DNA of 64,000 nt from Mycobacterium sp. NBC_00419 (GTDB lineage: Bacteria > Actinomycetota > Actinomycetes > Mycobacteriales > Mycobacteriaceae). Under the pieces are notes generated by a model, which saw nothing but the letters and a program-made list of their open reading frames with translations, searched no databases and was not told the DNA's origin. The translations under genes were made by a program, and so were the position numbers. The DNA is taken from contig NZ_CP107931.1 of assembly GCF_036023875.1 (NCBI RefSeq), forward strand, positions 5,208,001-5,272,000. Reading direction: 5' to 3'. Of the stretch, positions 35,595-44,168 are shown piece after piece; position 1 is the stretch's first letter; each line of letters opens with the position of its first letter.

Positions 35595-36023
35595 ATGACT
35601 GATACCTCCAAAGCGGCACTGGACGCGTTCAACCAACCCATCATCGAGGAGTTCCGCGCCAACCGGGGCGTGGTGGGCGGGCCGTTCGCCGGTGCCACCC
35701 TGCTGCTGCTCACGAGCACGGGCGCGAAGTCGGGGGAGCCCCGGCTGAGCCCGCTGGCCTACCTGACGATCGACGACAAGATGATCATCGTCGGCTCCAA
35801 GGCCGGTGCGGACACCAACCCGGCGTGGGTGCACAACCTGCGGGCCAACCCGAACGCACACATCGAGGTCGGCACCGACGCCTACGACGTTGTGGCCCGT
35901 GAACTGCCCGCCGACGAGCGCGACGCCACCTACCCCAAGATCGTCGAGCTGGCCCCGACGTTCGGCGACTATCAGGCCAGCACCAGCCGGGTCATCCCGC
36001 TGTTCGAGCTCACCCGGGCCTAG
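35595..36023 (+). CDS. F420-dependent nitroreductase/DDN-family protein
   Basis: A 142-residue split-barrel protein of the deazaflavin (F420)-dependent nitroreductase family. TGAKSGEPRLSPLAYLTIDDKMIIVGSKAGADTNPAWVHNLRANPNAHIEVG is the diagnostic block, including the conserved Lys/Ser residues near the cofactor site and the W-x-x-N-L motif. These proteins reduce quinones, nitro compounds or enones with F420H2. Eleven bases separate it from aspS, and no partner for F420 synthesis lies nearby. Confidence 0.93.
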   Translation: MTDTSKAALDAFNQPIIEEFRANRGVVGGPFAGATLLLLTSTGAKSGEPRLSPLAYLTIDDKMIIVGSKAGADTNPAWVHNLRANPNAHIEVGTDAYDVVARELPADERDATYPKIVELAPTFGDYQASTSRVIPLFELTRA

Positions 36024-36117
36024 CGATTCCTGTCCGCTCACTGAGACGGTGACTCGCCGACGGGTGCGGCGGTAGCGACGATTCCTGCACGGCACGCCGG
36101 ACCGGCCTGGGAGAGGA

Positions 36118-37560
36118 ATGACAGTGAGCGCATCCGAGCAGTGGGATTACGAAGCCGACGTGGTGATCGCCGGCTACGGCATTGCTGGAGTGTCCGCGGC
36201 CATCGAAGCCGCCCGGGCTGGGGCCGACGTCCTGGTGCTCGAGCGTGCCGGCGGCTGGGGTGGCGCGGCCGCACTGGCGGGCGGATTCGTCTACCTCGGT
36301 GGTGGGACCGCAATCCAGAAAGCTTGCGGCTTCGACGATTCCGTCGAGGCCATGCGGGCGTTCCTGAACGTGGCCATGGGGCCGGGTGCTGACGAGGCCC
36401 GCATCGCCGACTACTGCGACGGCAGCCTCGAGCACTTCGAGTGGCTGGTCGACTGCGGGGTGCCGTTCAAACCGGAGTTCTGGGGTGAGCCCGGCTGGGA
36501 GCCGCCAGGCGACCAGGGCCTGATGTACACCGGCGGGGAGAACTCCTACCCTTTCAACACCATTGCCCAGCCTGCGCCGCGCGGCCACGTGCCGCAGATG
36601 ACCGGGAAGGTCACCGGCGAGAAGGGCGGTGGCTACATGCTGATGAAGCCACTGGTCGACACCGCGACCGCGCTCGGCGTGCGCTCGGTGTACGACGTGC
36701 GCGCTCACGAACTTCTGACCGCCCCCGACGGGCGGGTGATCGGGGTGTCGGCCCGCCAGTACGGCAACCCGGTGCGGGTTCATGCGCGGCGCGGAGTGGT
36801 CCTGGCGACGGGCAGTTTCGCCTACAACGACGCGATGATCGCGCAGTACGCCCCGCGCATCGCGGGCAAGCCCGCCGCCTCGGTGGAGGAGCACGACGGG
36901 CAGTCGATCCGGATGGCGCAGGCGCTGGGGGCCGACCTCGCGCACATGGATGCCACGGAGGTGGCCTTCTTCGCCGAACCGCAACTGGTGGCGCGCGGCA
37001 TCCTGGTGAACGGCCGCGGCCAGCGCTACGTCGCCGAAGACACCTATCCCGGACGCATCGGCCAGCTCAGCCTGTACCACCAGGACGACACGGTGTACCT
37101 CATCTTCGATGCGCAAGCCCACGAGGAGGCGATGGCGGCGACGTCGTCTACTCCGTTCTTCAAGACCCCGCCAACCTGGGTGTGTGAGACCGTCGCCGAG
37201 CTGGAGGCCGAGATCGGCTTGGCGCCCGGTTCCTTGCAGGCGACCGTGGCGGCCTACAACCAGGGTGCCGAGCGCGGCGAAGATCCGTTGCTGTTCAAGA
37301 AGTCTCAGTGGCTGCGGCCGATCGGGTCGCCGATCGGGGCGCTCGACCTGCGCGGTCACACCGGTGGTTTCACTCTCGGTGGTCTGCTCACCACGCTGGA
37401 CGCCGAAGTGCTGCACGTCAGCGGCGAGCCGATCCCCGGCCTGTTCGCCGCCGGGCGCGCGGCGGCCGGCCTGGCGGCCTGGGGCTACGCCAGTGGAGTG
37501 TCGCTGGGCGACGGAAGTTTCTACGGCAGGCGGGCCGGACGGGCCGCGGCCAAGGGCTGA
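36118..37560 (+). CDS. FAD-dependent oxidoreductase, 3-ketosteroid dehydrogenase/fumarate reductase-like
   Basis: A 480-residue flavoprotein. The FAD-binding G-x-G-x-x-G is in VVIAGYGIAGVSAAIEAARAGADVLVLE, followed by the fumarate-reductase-like core (RRGVVLATGSFAYNDAMIAQYAPRIAGKP) and a C-terminal capping part (IPGLFAAGRAAAGLAAWGYASGVSLGDGSFYGRRAGR). It is shorter than KstD enzymes and belongs to the FAD-binding dehydrogenases that introduce or remove a double bond next to a ketone. Preceded by AGAGGA and followed by a PadR gene 91 bases downstream. Probable partner in ring dehydrogenation in this island. Confidence 0.88.
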   Translation: MTVSASEQWDYEADVVIAGYGIAGVSAAIEAARAGADVLVLERAGGWGGAAALAGGFVYLGGGTAIQKACGFDDSVEAMRAFLNVAMGPGADEARIADYCDGSLEHFEWLVDCGVPFKPEFWGEPGWEPPGDQGLMYTGGENSYPFNTIAQPAPRGHVPQMTGKVTGEKGGGYMLMKPLVDTATALGVRSVYDVRAHELLTAPDGRVIGVSARQYGNPVRVHARRGVVLATGSFAYNDAMIAQYAPRIAGKPAASVEEHDGQSIRMAQALGADLAHMDATEVAFFAEPQLVARGILVNGRGQRYVAEDTYPGRIGQLSLYHQDDTVYLIFDAQAHEEAMAATSSTPFFKTPPTWVCETVAELEAEIGLAPGSLQATVAAYNQGAERGEDPLLFKKSQWLRPIGSPIGALDLRGHTGGFTLGGLLTTLDAEVLHVSGEPIPGLFAAGRAAAGLAAWGYASGVSLGDGSFYGRRAGRAAAKG

Positions 37561-37627
37561 ATTGTCCTGGCGGGCATCGCTGTTGCACTGCAGGCTCCCG
37601 GCCAGCGGTCGGTTCGCCTGAACCTGT

Positions 37628-37651
37628 GACCTGGGTTGATACCCTTAGGTC
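37628..37651. promoter_or_regulatory. Imperfect inverted repeat ahead of PadR gene
   Basis: GACCTGGGT (37628-37636) and ACCC-TT-AGGTC (37641-37651) pair around a TGAT spacer, with a two-base bulge in the right arm. The element ends one base before the PadR start codon. The CTGGGT/ATACCC elements also occur in the repeat ahead of the HxlR gene at 57695. Autoregulation by PadR is plausible. Confidence 0.4.
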
Positions 37652-38317
37652 GTGACTGAACCCGAGCCGCAGGTCCAGCCGTCGCTGTCCGCGACGGCGT
37701 GGGCGCTGCTCGGGATGCTGTCGTACGAGACGGAGTTATCCGGCTATGACATCCGCAAGTGGATCAGCTGGAGCATGCGGCACTACTACGGCAGCCCGGC
37801 GTTCAGCCAGATCTATTCTGAGCTGAAGAAGCTGGAGAAGGTGGGTCTGCTCACCTCGCGGGTGGATGCCACCGGCACCCGTAATCGCCGTCTCTACAAG
37901 ATCACTGATAGCGGCATGGCGGCCGTGACCCGGTGGGCGCGAGAAGCCCCCGTGGATCCGCCGTCGATCAAGCATCCTGCAATACTGCGGGTGACGTTGG
38001 GGCATCTGAGCGATCCGGAGTCACTCAAACAGATGCTGCATGACCATCTCGTCTACATCGACGACATGCAACGCGAGGCTGCAAAGGAAGCGCGATGGGC
38101 CGCCGCCGACCCGTCTTGGGCATACGCCAAGATCGCGTTGGACTGGGCTGAACGGTATTACGCGTCCGAACGGGAACACACCCTGAGGTTGATCAAAGAT
38201 CTCGACGAAGCAGAGGCGACTTTCCCGAAAGTCGGTGAGGGCGCGAAGATTCCGTGGCCCAACCCGGACTTCTGGTATGAGATCGAGCGCAAGGCCGACG
38301 CCGAAGACGGCGGCTGA
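37652..38317 (+). CDS. PadR-family transcriptional regulator
   Basis: A 221-residue regulator with a PadR winged helix (ATAWALLGMLSYETELSGYDIRKWISWSMRHYYGSPAFSQIYSELKKLEKVGLL, then the wing RRLYKITDSGMAAVTRWAREAP) and a C-terminal Vir-type helical dimerisation domain (residues about 110-200). It is in the direction of the upstream flavin dehydrogenase and converges with the KstD-like gene. Likely controls one or both dehydrogenases; the ligand is unknown. Confidence 0.93.
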   Translation: MTEPEPQVQPSLSATAWALLGMLSYETELSGYDIRKWISWSMRHYYGSPAFSQIYSELKKLEKVGLLTSRVDATGTRNRRLYKITDSGMAAVTRWAREAPVDPPSIKHPAILRVTLGHLSDPESLKQMLHDHLVYIDDMQREAAKEARWAAADPSWAYAKIALDWAERYYASEREHTLRLIKDLDEAEATFPKVGEGAKIPWPNPDFWYEIERKADAEDGG

Positions 38318-38330
38318 CTTCTCCACAGCG

Positions 38331-40037
38331 CTACGCCCGGTCGGCTGCGTCCTGTGCGGCGATGTAACCGAAGACGAGCCCCTGCGCGATGGTCGCACCC
38401 GCGCCCGGGTAGGTGTTCCCGAACGCGTTGGCGGCTGTGTTGCCGATCGCGTACAGCCCATCGATGATCGCTCCATCCTCGCGAAGTACCCGGGCGCGAT
38501 CATCGGCGCGCAGACCGCCGCAGGTGCCGAGGTCGCTGAGCACCATTTTCACTGCGTAGAACGGTCCCTTGACCAGCGGCCGTAGGTTCGGGTTCGGCGT
38601 GACCGTGGGATCGCCGTAATACCGGTCGTATGCACTGCGGCCCCGTTCGAAGTCGGGATCCTCACCGGCGAACGCGTGCTCGTTGAACACCGCCACGGTC
38701 GCTGAGAAGTTGTCGACCGGTACGCCCATCTTGGCGGCCAGGCCGTTGAAATCGTCTGCGCGAACGGCAATTCCGGCGTCATACCAGGCCTGGGGGATCG
38801 GCATGCGGGGGAACAGTTCGGCTGCGAAGACGTAGCTGTTGCGGTAGTGCTGATCGAAGACGATCCACATGGTCTCCACCGGCGTCCCTGCGGCCTCCAG
38901 TTGCAGAACGCGCTGACCAAAACTCATGTAGTCGGCCGATTCGTTGGCGAATCGGCGACCGTTCTGGTCGACGATGAATGACCCGGGCAGCGACCGCTCG
39001 GCCAGCATGACCGCAGGAGCCGCGTCGGGCAGTGGAGCAACCGCGGGGAACCACCACGCTTGATCCATCAGTGCGATGTCGGCGCCGATGTCCTGGCCGA
39101 TCTTGATGGCATCACCGGTATTGGAATCCGCACCCAGGCTGAGATCGCTTGTGAGGGAATCGGACTGGAACTTCCACCGCATGTCCATGCTGTGGTCGAA
39201 GCCGCCGGCGGCGAGCACGACGCCGCGGCGGGCGTTGACTGTCACGGTGCGGCCCAGGTGCTCGACGACGGCACCGGTCACACGGGTGCCGTCGGTGACC
39301 AGTCCGGTCAGGGCGGTGCGCAGCCAGATCGGGATTCCGGCGCGAATCACGCCGGCGAACAGGCCGGCGGCCAACGCCTGGCCGCCGGCGGCGTAGCGCC
39401 GCCCGAGGACGAGGCCCCCGACGCCCTGGGCAAGCCGCTTGGCGATGGTGGGCAGTCCCTTGCGAGGTACCCGGCTCACGAGGTTCATCCAGCGGTAGTC
39501 CGCGCCGGTGGTCGGCATCGGGATGCTGGCCTCCATGATGCCCGGGCGCAGATCCGGCAGATACTCGCCGAGGATCGCCGTATCGAGTGGGCGGCATTCG
39601 CACGTCCGCCCCGCCGCCGATCCGCCCGGTGCCTCGGGGTGATAGTCGGAGTACTCCTTGGCCCAGAACAGTTTCATGGGTGTGGTGCGGCGCAGCAGGC
39701 CGACCGTCGCGGGCAGGTTTTGCACATACGCGGCCGAACGCTCCTGTGGGGCGGAGCCCGCGACGACGGCATCAAGGTAGGTCTGCGCCCGGGCAGCGGA
39801 GTCGACGCCGCCGCCCTCGGTGATGACCGGGCTGGCGGGTAGCCACAAGGCGCCACCGGATCTGGCCGTCGACCCGCCGACGAGGGCGGACTTCTCGACG
39901 ACGAGAACGGACAACCCGCGTTCGGCGCCAGCCAGGGCAGCCGCGAGCCCCGTGCCCGAACCGATGACGAGGAGATCCACGTCGATGTCGGCGACGGTCA
40001 ATCCGGCGGGCACGGTGTTGTGGCTGGTGGTGGTCAC
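38331..40037 (-). CDS. kstD: 3-ketosteroid delta-1-dehydrogenase-like flavoprotein
   Basis: A 568-residue FAD enzyme with strong KstD-family text: LLVIGSGTGLAAALAGAERGLSVLVVEKSALVGGSTARSGGALWLPASPV at the N-terminus and GLYAIGNTAANAFGNTYPGAGATIAQGLVFGYIAA at the C-terminus. KstD removes hydrogens from C1 and C2 of 3-ketosteroids in the A ring. The GTG at 40037 is used; the longer frame lies inside the divergent promoter. It is divergently arranged (137-base gap) with the KshA-like oxygenase, the partner reaction that completes ring B opening. Exact substrate cannot be read; Tyr catalytic residues need an alignment. Confidence 0.85.
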   Translation of the reverse strand: MTTTSHNTVPAGLTVADIDVDLLVIGSGTGLAAALAGAERGLSVLVVEKSALVGGSTARSGGALWLPASPVITEGGGVDSAARAQTYLDAVVAGSAPQERSAAYVQNLPATVGLLRRTTPMKLFWAKEYSDYHPEAPGGSAAGRTCECRPLDTAILGEYLPDLRPGIMEASIPMPTTGADYRWMNLVSRVPRKGLPTIAKRLAQGVGGLVLGRRYAAGGQALAAGLFAGVIRAGIPIWLRTALTGLVTDGTRVTGAVVEHLGRTVTVNARRGVVLAAGGFDHSMDMRWKFQSDSLTSDLSLGADSNTGDAIKIGQDIGADIALMDQAWWFPAVAPLPDAAPAVMLAERSLPGSFIVDQNGRRFANESADYMSFGQRVLQLEAAGTPVETMWIVFDQHYRNSYVFAAELFPRMPIPQAWYDAGIAVRADDFNGLAAKMGVPVDNFSATVAVFNEHAFAGEDPDFERGRSAYDRYYGDPTVTPNPNLRPLVKGPFYAVKMVLSDLGTCGGLRADDRARVLREDGAIIDGLYAIGNTAANAFGNTYPGAGATIAQGLVFGYIAAQDAADRA

Positions 40038-40174
40038 GGTTGTGAACGATAGGGCGGGGTGTGGGCAACTTGATTCCGGTATCCCTTTGAGCGGAACGCG
40101 GGCCTTCTCACAAGCCGTCCTGCGCAGTTCAATGGAGAAATCAGCCACGAAGCCATCGATCGAAGGACGGACGC

Positions 40175-41323
40175 ATGATGACGACGCATTCCGAGGCCGA
40201 TGACATCCGGTTGATCGAGGCGGGAGCGGTTCCCATCCGCTTTGCCCGGGGCTGGCACTGCCTTGGGCTGGTCCGTGATTTCGCCGACGGTACGCCGCAT
40301 CAAATCAATGCGTTCGGCCAGAAGTTGGTGGTGTTTCGCGGCGAGGACGGCGCCATCAGTGTGCTCGACGGCTACTGCCGGCACATGGGTGGCGACCTCT
40401 CGCAGGGAACGGTGAAGGGCAACGAGATCGCCTGCCCGTTCCACGACTGGCGCTGGGGAGGGGACGGCCGCTGCAAGTTGGTGCCCTACAGCAAGCGCAC
40501 CCCGCGGCTGGCGCGCACTGCCTCGTGGCCCACACTGCAACAGGACGGCATGCTGTTCGTCTGGAATGACCCGGAAGGCACAGCACCGCCGGCAGAGGTG
40601 ACCATCCCTCGCATCGAGGGCGCCGGCAGCGATGGCTGGACCGATTGGCATTGGTACACCACGGTGGTGCACACCAACTGCCGGGAGATCATCGACAACG
40701 TGGTCGACATGGCGCACTTTTTCTACATTCACGGGTCGCTGCCCACGCAGTTCAAGAACATCTTCGAGGGACACGTCGCCACGCAGTACATGAACAGCGC
40801 GGGCCGCCCCGATATCGGGGAACCCGGTGAAACTCAGATGTTGGGCACGACATCGGTGGCCTCCTACTACGGCCCATCATTCATGATCGACGATTTGACC
40901 TATCACTACACCAACGTCGACCACCACACCGTTCTGATCAACTGCCACTACCCGATCGACGCCAATTCCTTTGTGCTGCAATATGGGATCATCGTCAAGA
41001 AGTCGGCTGAACTGCCTGATGACCTCGCCATGCAGACGGCGATAGGTCTTGGCGATTTCGTCAAAATGGGCTTCGAGCAGGATGTCGAGATCTGGCGCAA
41101 CAAGACCCGGATCGACAACCCGCTGCTGGTGGAAGAGGACGGGCCGGTGTACCAACTCCGGCGCTGGTACGAACAGTTCTACGTCGATGTCGGCGACGTG
41201 AGCCCGGACATGGTGGACCGCTTCGAATTCGAACTCGACACCACCCGGCCCACCGAAGCCTGGATGAAGGTAGTGGAAGCCAATCTGGCGGCCCGGACCT
41301 CGGCAGCAGGACCGGTCGGGTGA
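40175..41323 (+). CDS. kshA: KshA-like Rieske non-haem iron oxygenase
   Basis: A 382-residue oxygenase resembling 3-ketosteroid 9-alpha-hydroxylase. The Rieske 2Fe-2S ligands are C68-x-H70 and C87-x2-H90 (CRHMGG...CPFHDWRW); the mononuclear iron site reads N175-VV-D178-MA-H181-FFYI-H186, matching the KshA motif DMAHFFYIH, with the distal Asp likely in GFEQDVEIW. KshA needs electrons from a reductase (KshB); none with FAD and ferredoxin domains lies in the window, only a small ferredoxin at 53055. The last codons overlap the next gene. Confidence 0.9.
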   Translation: MMTTHSEADDIRLIEAGAVPIRFARGWHCLGLVRDFADGTPHQINAFGQKLVVFRGEDGAISVLDGYCRHMGGDLSQGTVKGNEIACPFHDWRWGGDGRCKLVPYSKRTPRLARTASWPTLQQDGMLFVWNDPEGTAPPAEVTIPRIEGAGSDGWTDWHWYTTVVHTNCREIIDNVVDMAHFFYIHGSLPTQFKNIFEGHVATQYMNSAGRPDIGEPGETQMLGTTSVASYYGPSFMIDDLTYHYTNVDHHTVLINCHYPIDANSFVLQYGIIVKKSAELPDDLAMQTAIGLGDFVKMGFEQDVEIWRNKTRIDNPLLVEEDGPVYQLRRWYEQFYVDVGDVSPDMVDRFEFELDTTRPTEAWMKVVEANLAARTSAAGPVG

Positions 41324-41610
41324 CGATGGCGGTCCGGGCAGACAACCGTCTCGACGACGCACCGATGGTTCCGGTGTCCTGTGGTCGCTGTGGCGCCGGG
41401 GTCCAGGTGCGCAAAAGCAGCTGGAACCAGACCAGTGTGCAGTGGACAGGCCCGGCTTTGCGTCGATGCGAAGAGCGCTGTACCGCAGCAGAATTGGCCG
41501 GGCGAACCGATCGTGGTCTGTTCTTGTCGTGCTCGGCGCTGGCCGAATCGATCGGCGATGCGGTTCGGTCGGGGGTCATCGCGGTGGTCGATGGTTCGGC
41601 CGGCCCCTGA
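41320..41610 (+). CDS. Small cysteine-rich protein coupled to the Rieske oxygenase
   Basis: A 96-residue soluble protein with five cysteines: C21-x2-C24 (SCGRCGAG), C50, C54 and C71. The CxxC and the C-x3-C spacing suggest a zinc ribbon or an iron-sulfur/redox centre; I do not recognise the family. The GTG start overlaps the oxygenase stop (GTGA; an ATG at 41326 is also in frame), so both are translated together. This points to an electron-transfer or assembly partner of the KshA-like enzyme, which is an inference. Confidence 0.72.
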   Translation: MTMAVRADNRLDDAPMVPVSCGRCGAGVQVRKSSWNQTSVQWTGPALRRCEERCTAAELAGRTDRGLFLSCSALAESIGDAVRSGVIAVVDGSAGP

Positions 41611-41611
41611 G

Positions 41612-42055
41612 CTAACCGTCGAAGATCTCCAGGGGGCCGACATACGCCCGGTTGACCTTGATCCTTTCGATCAGGCGCCAGCAGCCGTCACCGGCGCGGC
41701 TCCAGGTGTCCCGGTAGTCGCCGAGTGTGTAGAAGCGCACGGACGGGTCCGCGGTGGAGTCGAGATGGACGTCACGGATGTAGGCCCTGCTGGTGGCCAG
41801 GTCGCCGGCGACATCGACGATGACGTTGCCGAGGAGATGCTGGGTTGGGCCGCATGTGTCGAGAAATCCGCGGATCAGCGCGATGATCGCCGTGCTGCCC
41901 GTGAGACGACCGGTTCCGAGGTCTGCCTCCGCGTCGTCGGTGAGGATCTGGGCCATCGTCGTCCAGTCGCGATCGTCCATGGCACGCGCGAAGAGGATCA
42001 GCGCTCGCTCGATGGCGCGCTCATCGCGCAGTTGCGCCAGAAACTCTGATTCCAT
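41612..42055 (-). CDS. SnoaL-like (NTF2-fold) protein
   Basis: A 147-residue protein of the NTF2/SnoaL superfamily: DERAIERALILFARAMDDRDWTTMAQILTDDAEADLGTG is the usual first helix and strand, ending with GCWRLIERIKVNRAYVGP. Members include ketosteroid isomerases and dehydratases (catalytic Asp/His in the cavity), but I cannot assign a reaction. The ATG at 42055 leaves 7 bases to the unknown 358-residue gene upstream; converging with the small cysteine protein after 1 base. Confidence 0.86.
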   Translation of the reverse strand: MESEFLAQLRDERAIERALILFARAMDDRDWTTMAQILTDDAEADLGTGRLTGSTAIIALIRGFLDTCGPTQHLLGNVIVDVAGDLATSRAYIRDVHLDSTADPSVRFYTLGDYRDTWSRAGDGCWRLIERIKVNRAYVGPLEIFDG

Positions 42056-42062
42056 GGGGTGA

Positions 42063-43139
42063 TTATGCGAACTGGAAGGCACTCACCGGTGCCTCTTGCG
42101 GATAGTTGGCCGGCCCGCCCAGATCGTATGCGGCGTTGAGTGCTCCGATGAACTGTGGATCGTGCAACGGCTCGCTCGGTACGTCGAGTTTGATGCCCTT
42201 GCCCTTGAGATCGTCGACCATCATGCCGATTGCCCGCTCGGTGGTGATGTCGTCGGAGCCGTCCATGTTCTTCTTGAGTTCGTCAAAGTCGGTGAACACT
42301 TCTGCCGACCAGTGCACGAGGAACCGCAACTCGTCGGTGTGGTGACGGGCGATGACGTCCTCGCCGTTTTTCAACAGCCAGCGATCGCGGTCTGCCGGGT
42401 CCCCGGTGAAGACGGTGTCGAACTGCAGTCCGGCTGGAATCTGCTGCTCGAGTGGGCCATTGGCCTCTCCGCGATGCACCATCATCTCGTTCTGCACCAC
42501 CACACCGCGGTTGTTGATGGGCGGCACGACCCGTGCGGGCGGTTTGAGCGGACCGTCGGGCCAGTAGGTGAAGCCGGACCCCTCGTCGAGGGAGAACCAG
42601 GTGATGACCTGTGCCATCTTGATCAGATACTCGGTGAACAGCCCCGACTTGCCCATGACGCTGCACAGCCAGGTGGGCGCGTTCTCATGGCGCACCCCGC
42701 GGAAACTCGGCGAGTCGAGGTGTCCGGGGTCGCGGTTGGCGCACGGTCCGTTGATGTTGAAGAGCATCATTTCCGGCTTGGCGTACTGCGCGTTCCAGTA
42801 GCTCTTCGCGTGTTCGACGAAGTCGGCGTTGTAGAAGCAGTCGTGCAATTCGGGGTAGAGCACGGTGCCGTAGTTGGCCAGATAGCCGCGAAAGGTCGGG
42901 GTGAGGAACAGATCCAGCGACGGGGTGAATCCCTCGGGAAACGCTCCGCTCATCGTGGCCATCAGTTCGTCGGCCGACGCGAAGTGCTGGGCGATGATGA
43001 GCTTCCACGGTCCGCCGGTGTGCACGACATCGAGCAACCTCTGCCGTTGATCGGCGGTGTAGATGTCGCTGATCTCGCGCGGCGGGGCTACCGGACGCAG
43101 GATGTCGGACAGTGTCAGACGCTGCTCATCCGTCAGCAT
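42063..43139 (-). CDS. Unknown 358-residue protein with H-x-D...H arrangement
   Basis: I do not recognise this family. It is a soluble protein of 358 residues, ATG at 43139 with the perfect ribosome binding site AAGGAGATCACC. Residues H140-x-D142 (PGHLDSPSFRG) and H222 (MMVHRGEA) have the sequence pattern of a 2-His-1-carboxylate iron site as in 2-oxoglutarate- or phytanoyl-CoA-type oxygenases, with R223 and R251/R253 as possible acid-binding arginines; a second HH pair sits at 266-267. No homology is proven. It lies in the catabolic operon between an esterase and a SnoaL-like gene, overlapping the esterase gene by 14 bases. Confidence 0.75.
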   Translation of the reverse strand: MLTDEQRLTLSDILRPVAPPREISDIYTADQRQRLLDVVHTGGPWKLIIAQHFASADELMATMSGAFPEGFTPSLDLFLTPTFRGYLANYGTVLYPELHDCFYNADFVEHAKSYWNAQYAKPEMMLFNINGPCANRDPGHLDSPSFRGVRHENAPTWLCSVMGKSGLFTEYLIKMAQVITWFSLDEGSGFTYWPDGPLKPPARVVPPINNRGVVVQNEMMVHRGEANGPLEQQIPAGLQFDTVFTGDPADRDRWLLKNGEDVIARHHTDELRFLVHWSAEVFTDFDELKKNMDGSDDITTERAIGMMVDDLKGKGIKLDVPSEPLHDPQFIGALNAAYDLGGPANYPQEAPVSAFQFA

Positions 43140-44166
43140 GGTGATCTCCTTCGATCGTGAGGCTCTCGATTGTGGGCTGCAGCGAGCCGGATGATCCGGC
43201 GAGTGTCCGTTGATCGGGAGACTCACTGATGGACAACGGGTGGGCGAACTTGGCGCGCAGCAGAGCCCCGATCTCCGCGATCGCCAGCCGGCCACGCGCG
43301 GTGGCATCCGAGCGCATCAAGAATCCGTGATACATGCCGGGATAACGCGTCAGCGTCGTCTGGACTCCCGCCTCACGCAGTCGATCCGCGTAGCGTTCCC
43401 CCCAATCCCGGATCGGGTCACACTCGCCGGTGACCACGATGGCCGCCGGTAGGCCGCTTAGATCAGGCGCATAGGCGGGGATCTGGTACGGATCATGCGG
43501 CGCTCCTGCGCCGCGATCGACCAGTTCGTGCATGAACAGGATGTCGTCGTGGCGCAGCATCGGGGCATCCGGCATCGAGGTGACCGACGGGGCGCCCATG
43601 TCCCGGTCCAGGCCGGGGTAGAGCAACACCTGCGCGAAGATCCGGGGTCCGCGGTGATCGCGGGCGGCCAGGGCCACGGCCGCGGCCAGTGAACCGCCCG
43701 CGCTGTCGCCGACCACAGCAAGCCGGCCCGCATCGAGGCCGAGGGTATCGGCCTGGGCGGCAACCCATTCGGTGGCCACGTAGGCGTCGTCGAATTGAGC
43801 CGGCGGCGGTGCTTCCGGCGCCAGCCGGTATTCGACGGCCACCACCACTGCGCCACTTGCGTTGGCCAGCTCGCGCGCCAGCGGTTCGAATGAGTGGTTT
43901 GTTCCCATCACGAGGCCGCCGCCGTGGAGGTACACCAACACCGGCGGACACGGCTCTGTGGTGGGTCGGTAGAGCCGCAGCGGAATTGGTCCCGCCGGAC
44001 CCGGCACGGTCCATTCCTCGATGGCGGCCATCGATGGCATATCGGGGTGGGGCATGGATTCGATGCCGGCCCGTACTGCGGCCAACCCCCGGACGCGCAT
44101 CGGTTTCAGCTCACCGAGGGAGGCGACACGGTGCGCCGCGTCTGGATCGAGTTGGGGGAGGCGCAT
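43126..44166 (-). CDS. HSL-type alpha/beta hydrolase (esterase)
   Basis: A 346-residue hormone-sensitive-lipase family esterase. Oxyanion motif HGGG (YLHGGGLVMG), nucleophile GDSAGGS, acid Asp in TGECDPIRDWG and base His in GMYHGF are all visible. No signal peptide. The gene overlaps the unknown 358-residue gene by 14 bases and starts two bases after the SDR stop, inside a tight operon with SnoaL, SDR and acyl-CoA ligase genes. The family favours acyl esters of moderate size; in context it could hydrolyse a Baeyer-Villiger ester. Confidence 0.92.
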   Translation of the reverse strand: MRLPQLDPDAAHRVASLGELKPMRVRGLAAVRAGIESMPHPDMPSMAAIEEWTVPGPAGPIPLRLYRPTTEPCPPVLVYLHGGGLVMGTNHSFEPLARELANASGAVVVAVEYRLAPEAPPPAQFDDAYVATEWVAAQADTLGLDAGRLAVVGDSAGGSLAAAVALAARDHRGPRIFAQVLLYPGLDRDMGAPSVTSMPDAPMLRHDDILFMHELVDRGAGAPHDPYQIPAYAPDLSGLPAAIVVTGECDPIRDWGERYADRLREAGVQTTLTRYPGMYHGFLMRSDATARGRLAIAEIGALLRAKFAHPLSISESPDQRTLAGSSGSLQPTIESLTIEGDHHADG

Positions 44167-44168
44167 GT

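Noticed and set aside
40038..40174. KstR/KstR2 operator between the KstD-like and KshA-like genes
   Set aside because: No match to the KstR (AGAAC-N2-GTTCT type) or KstR2 palindromes was seen, which argues the island is outside the cholesterol regulon.
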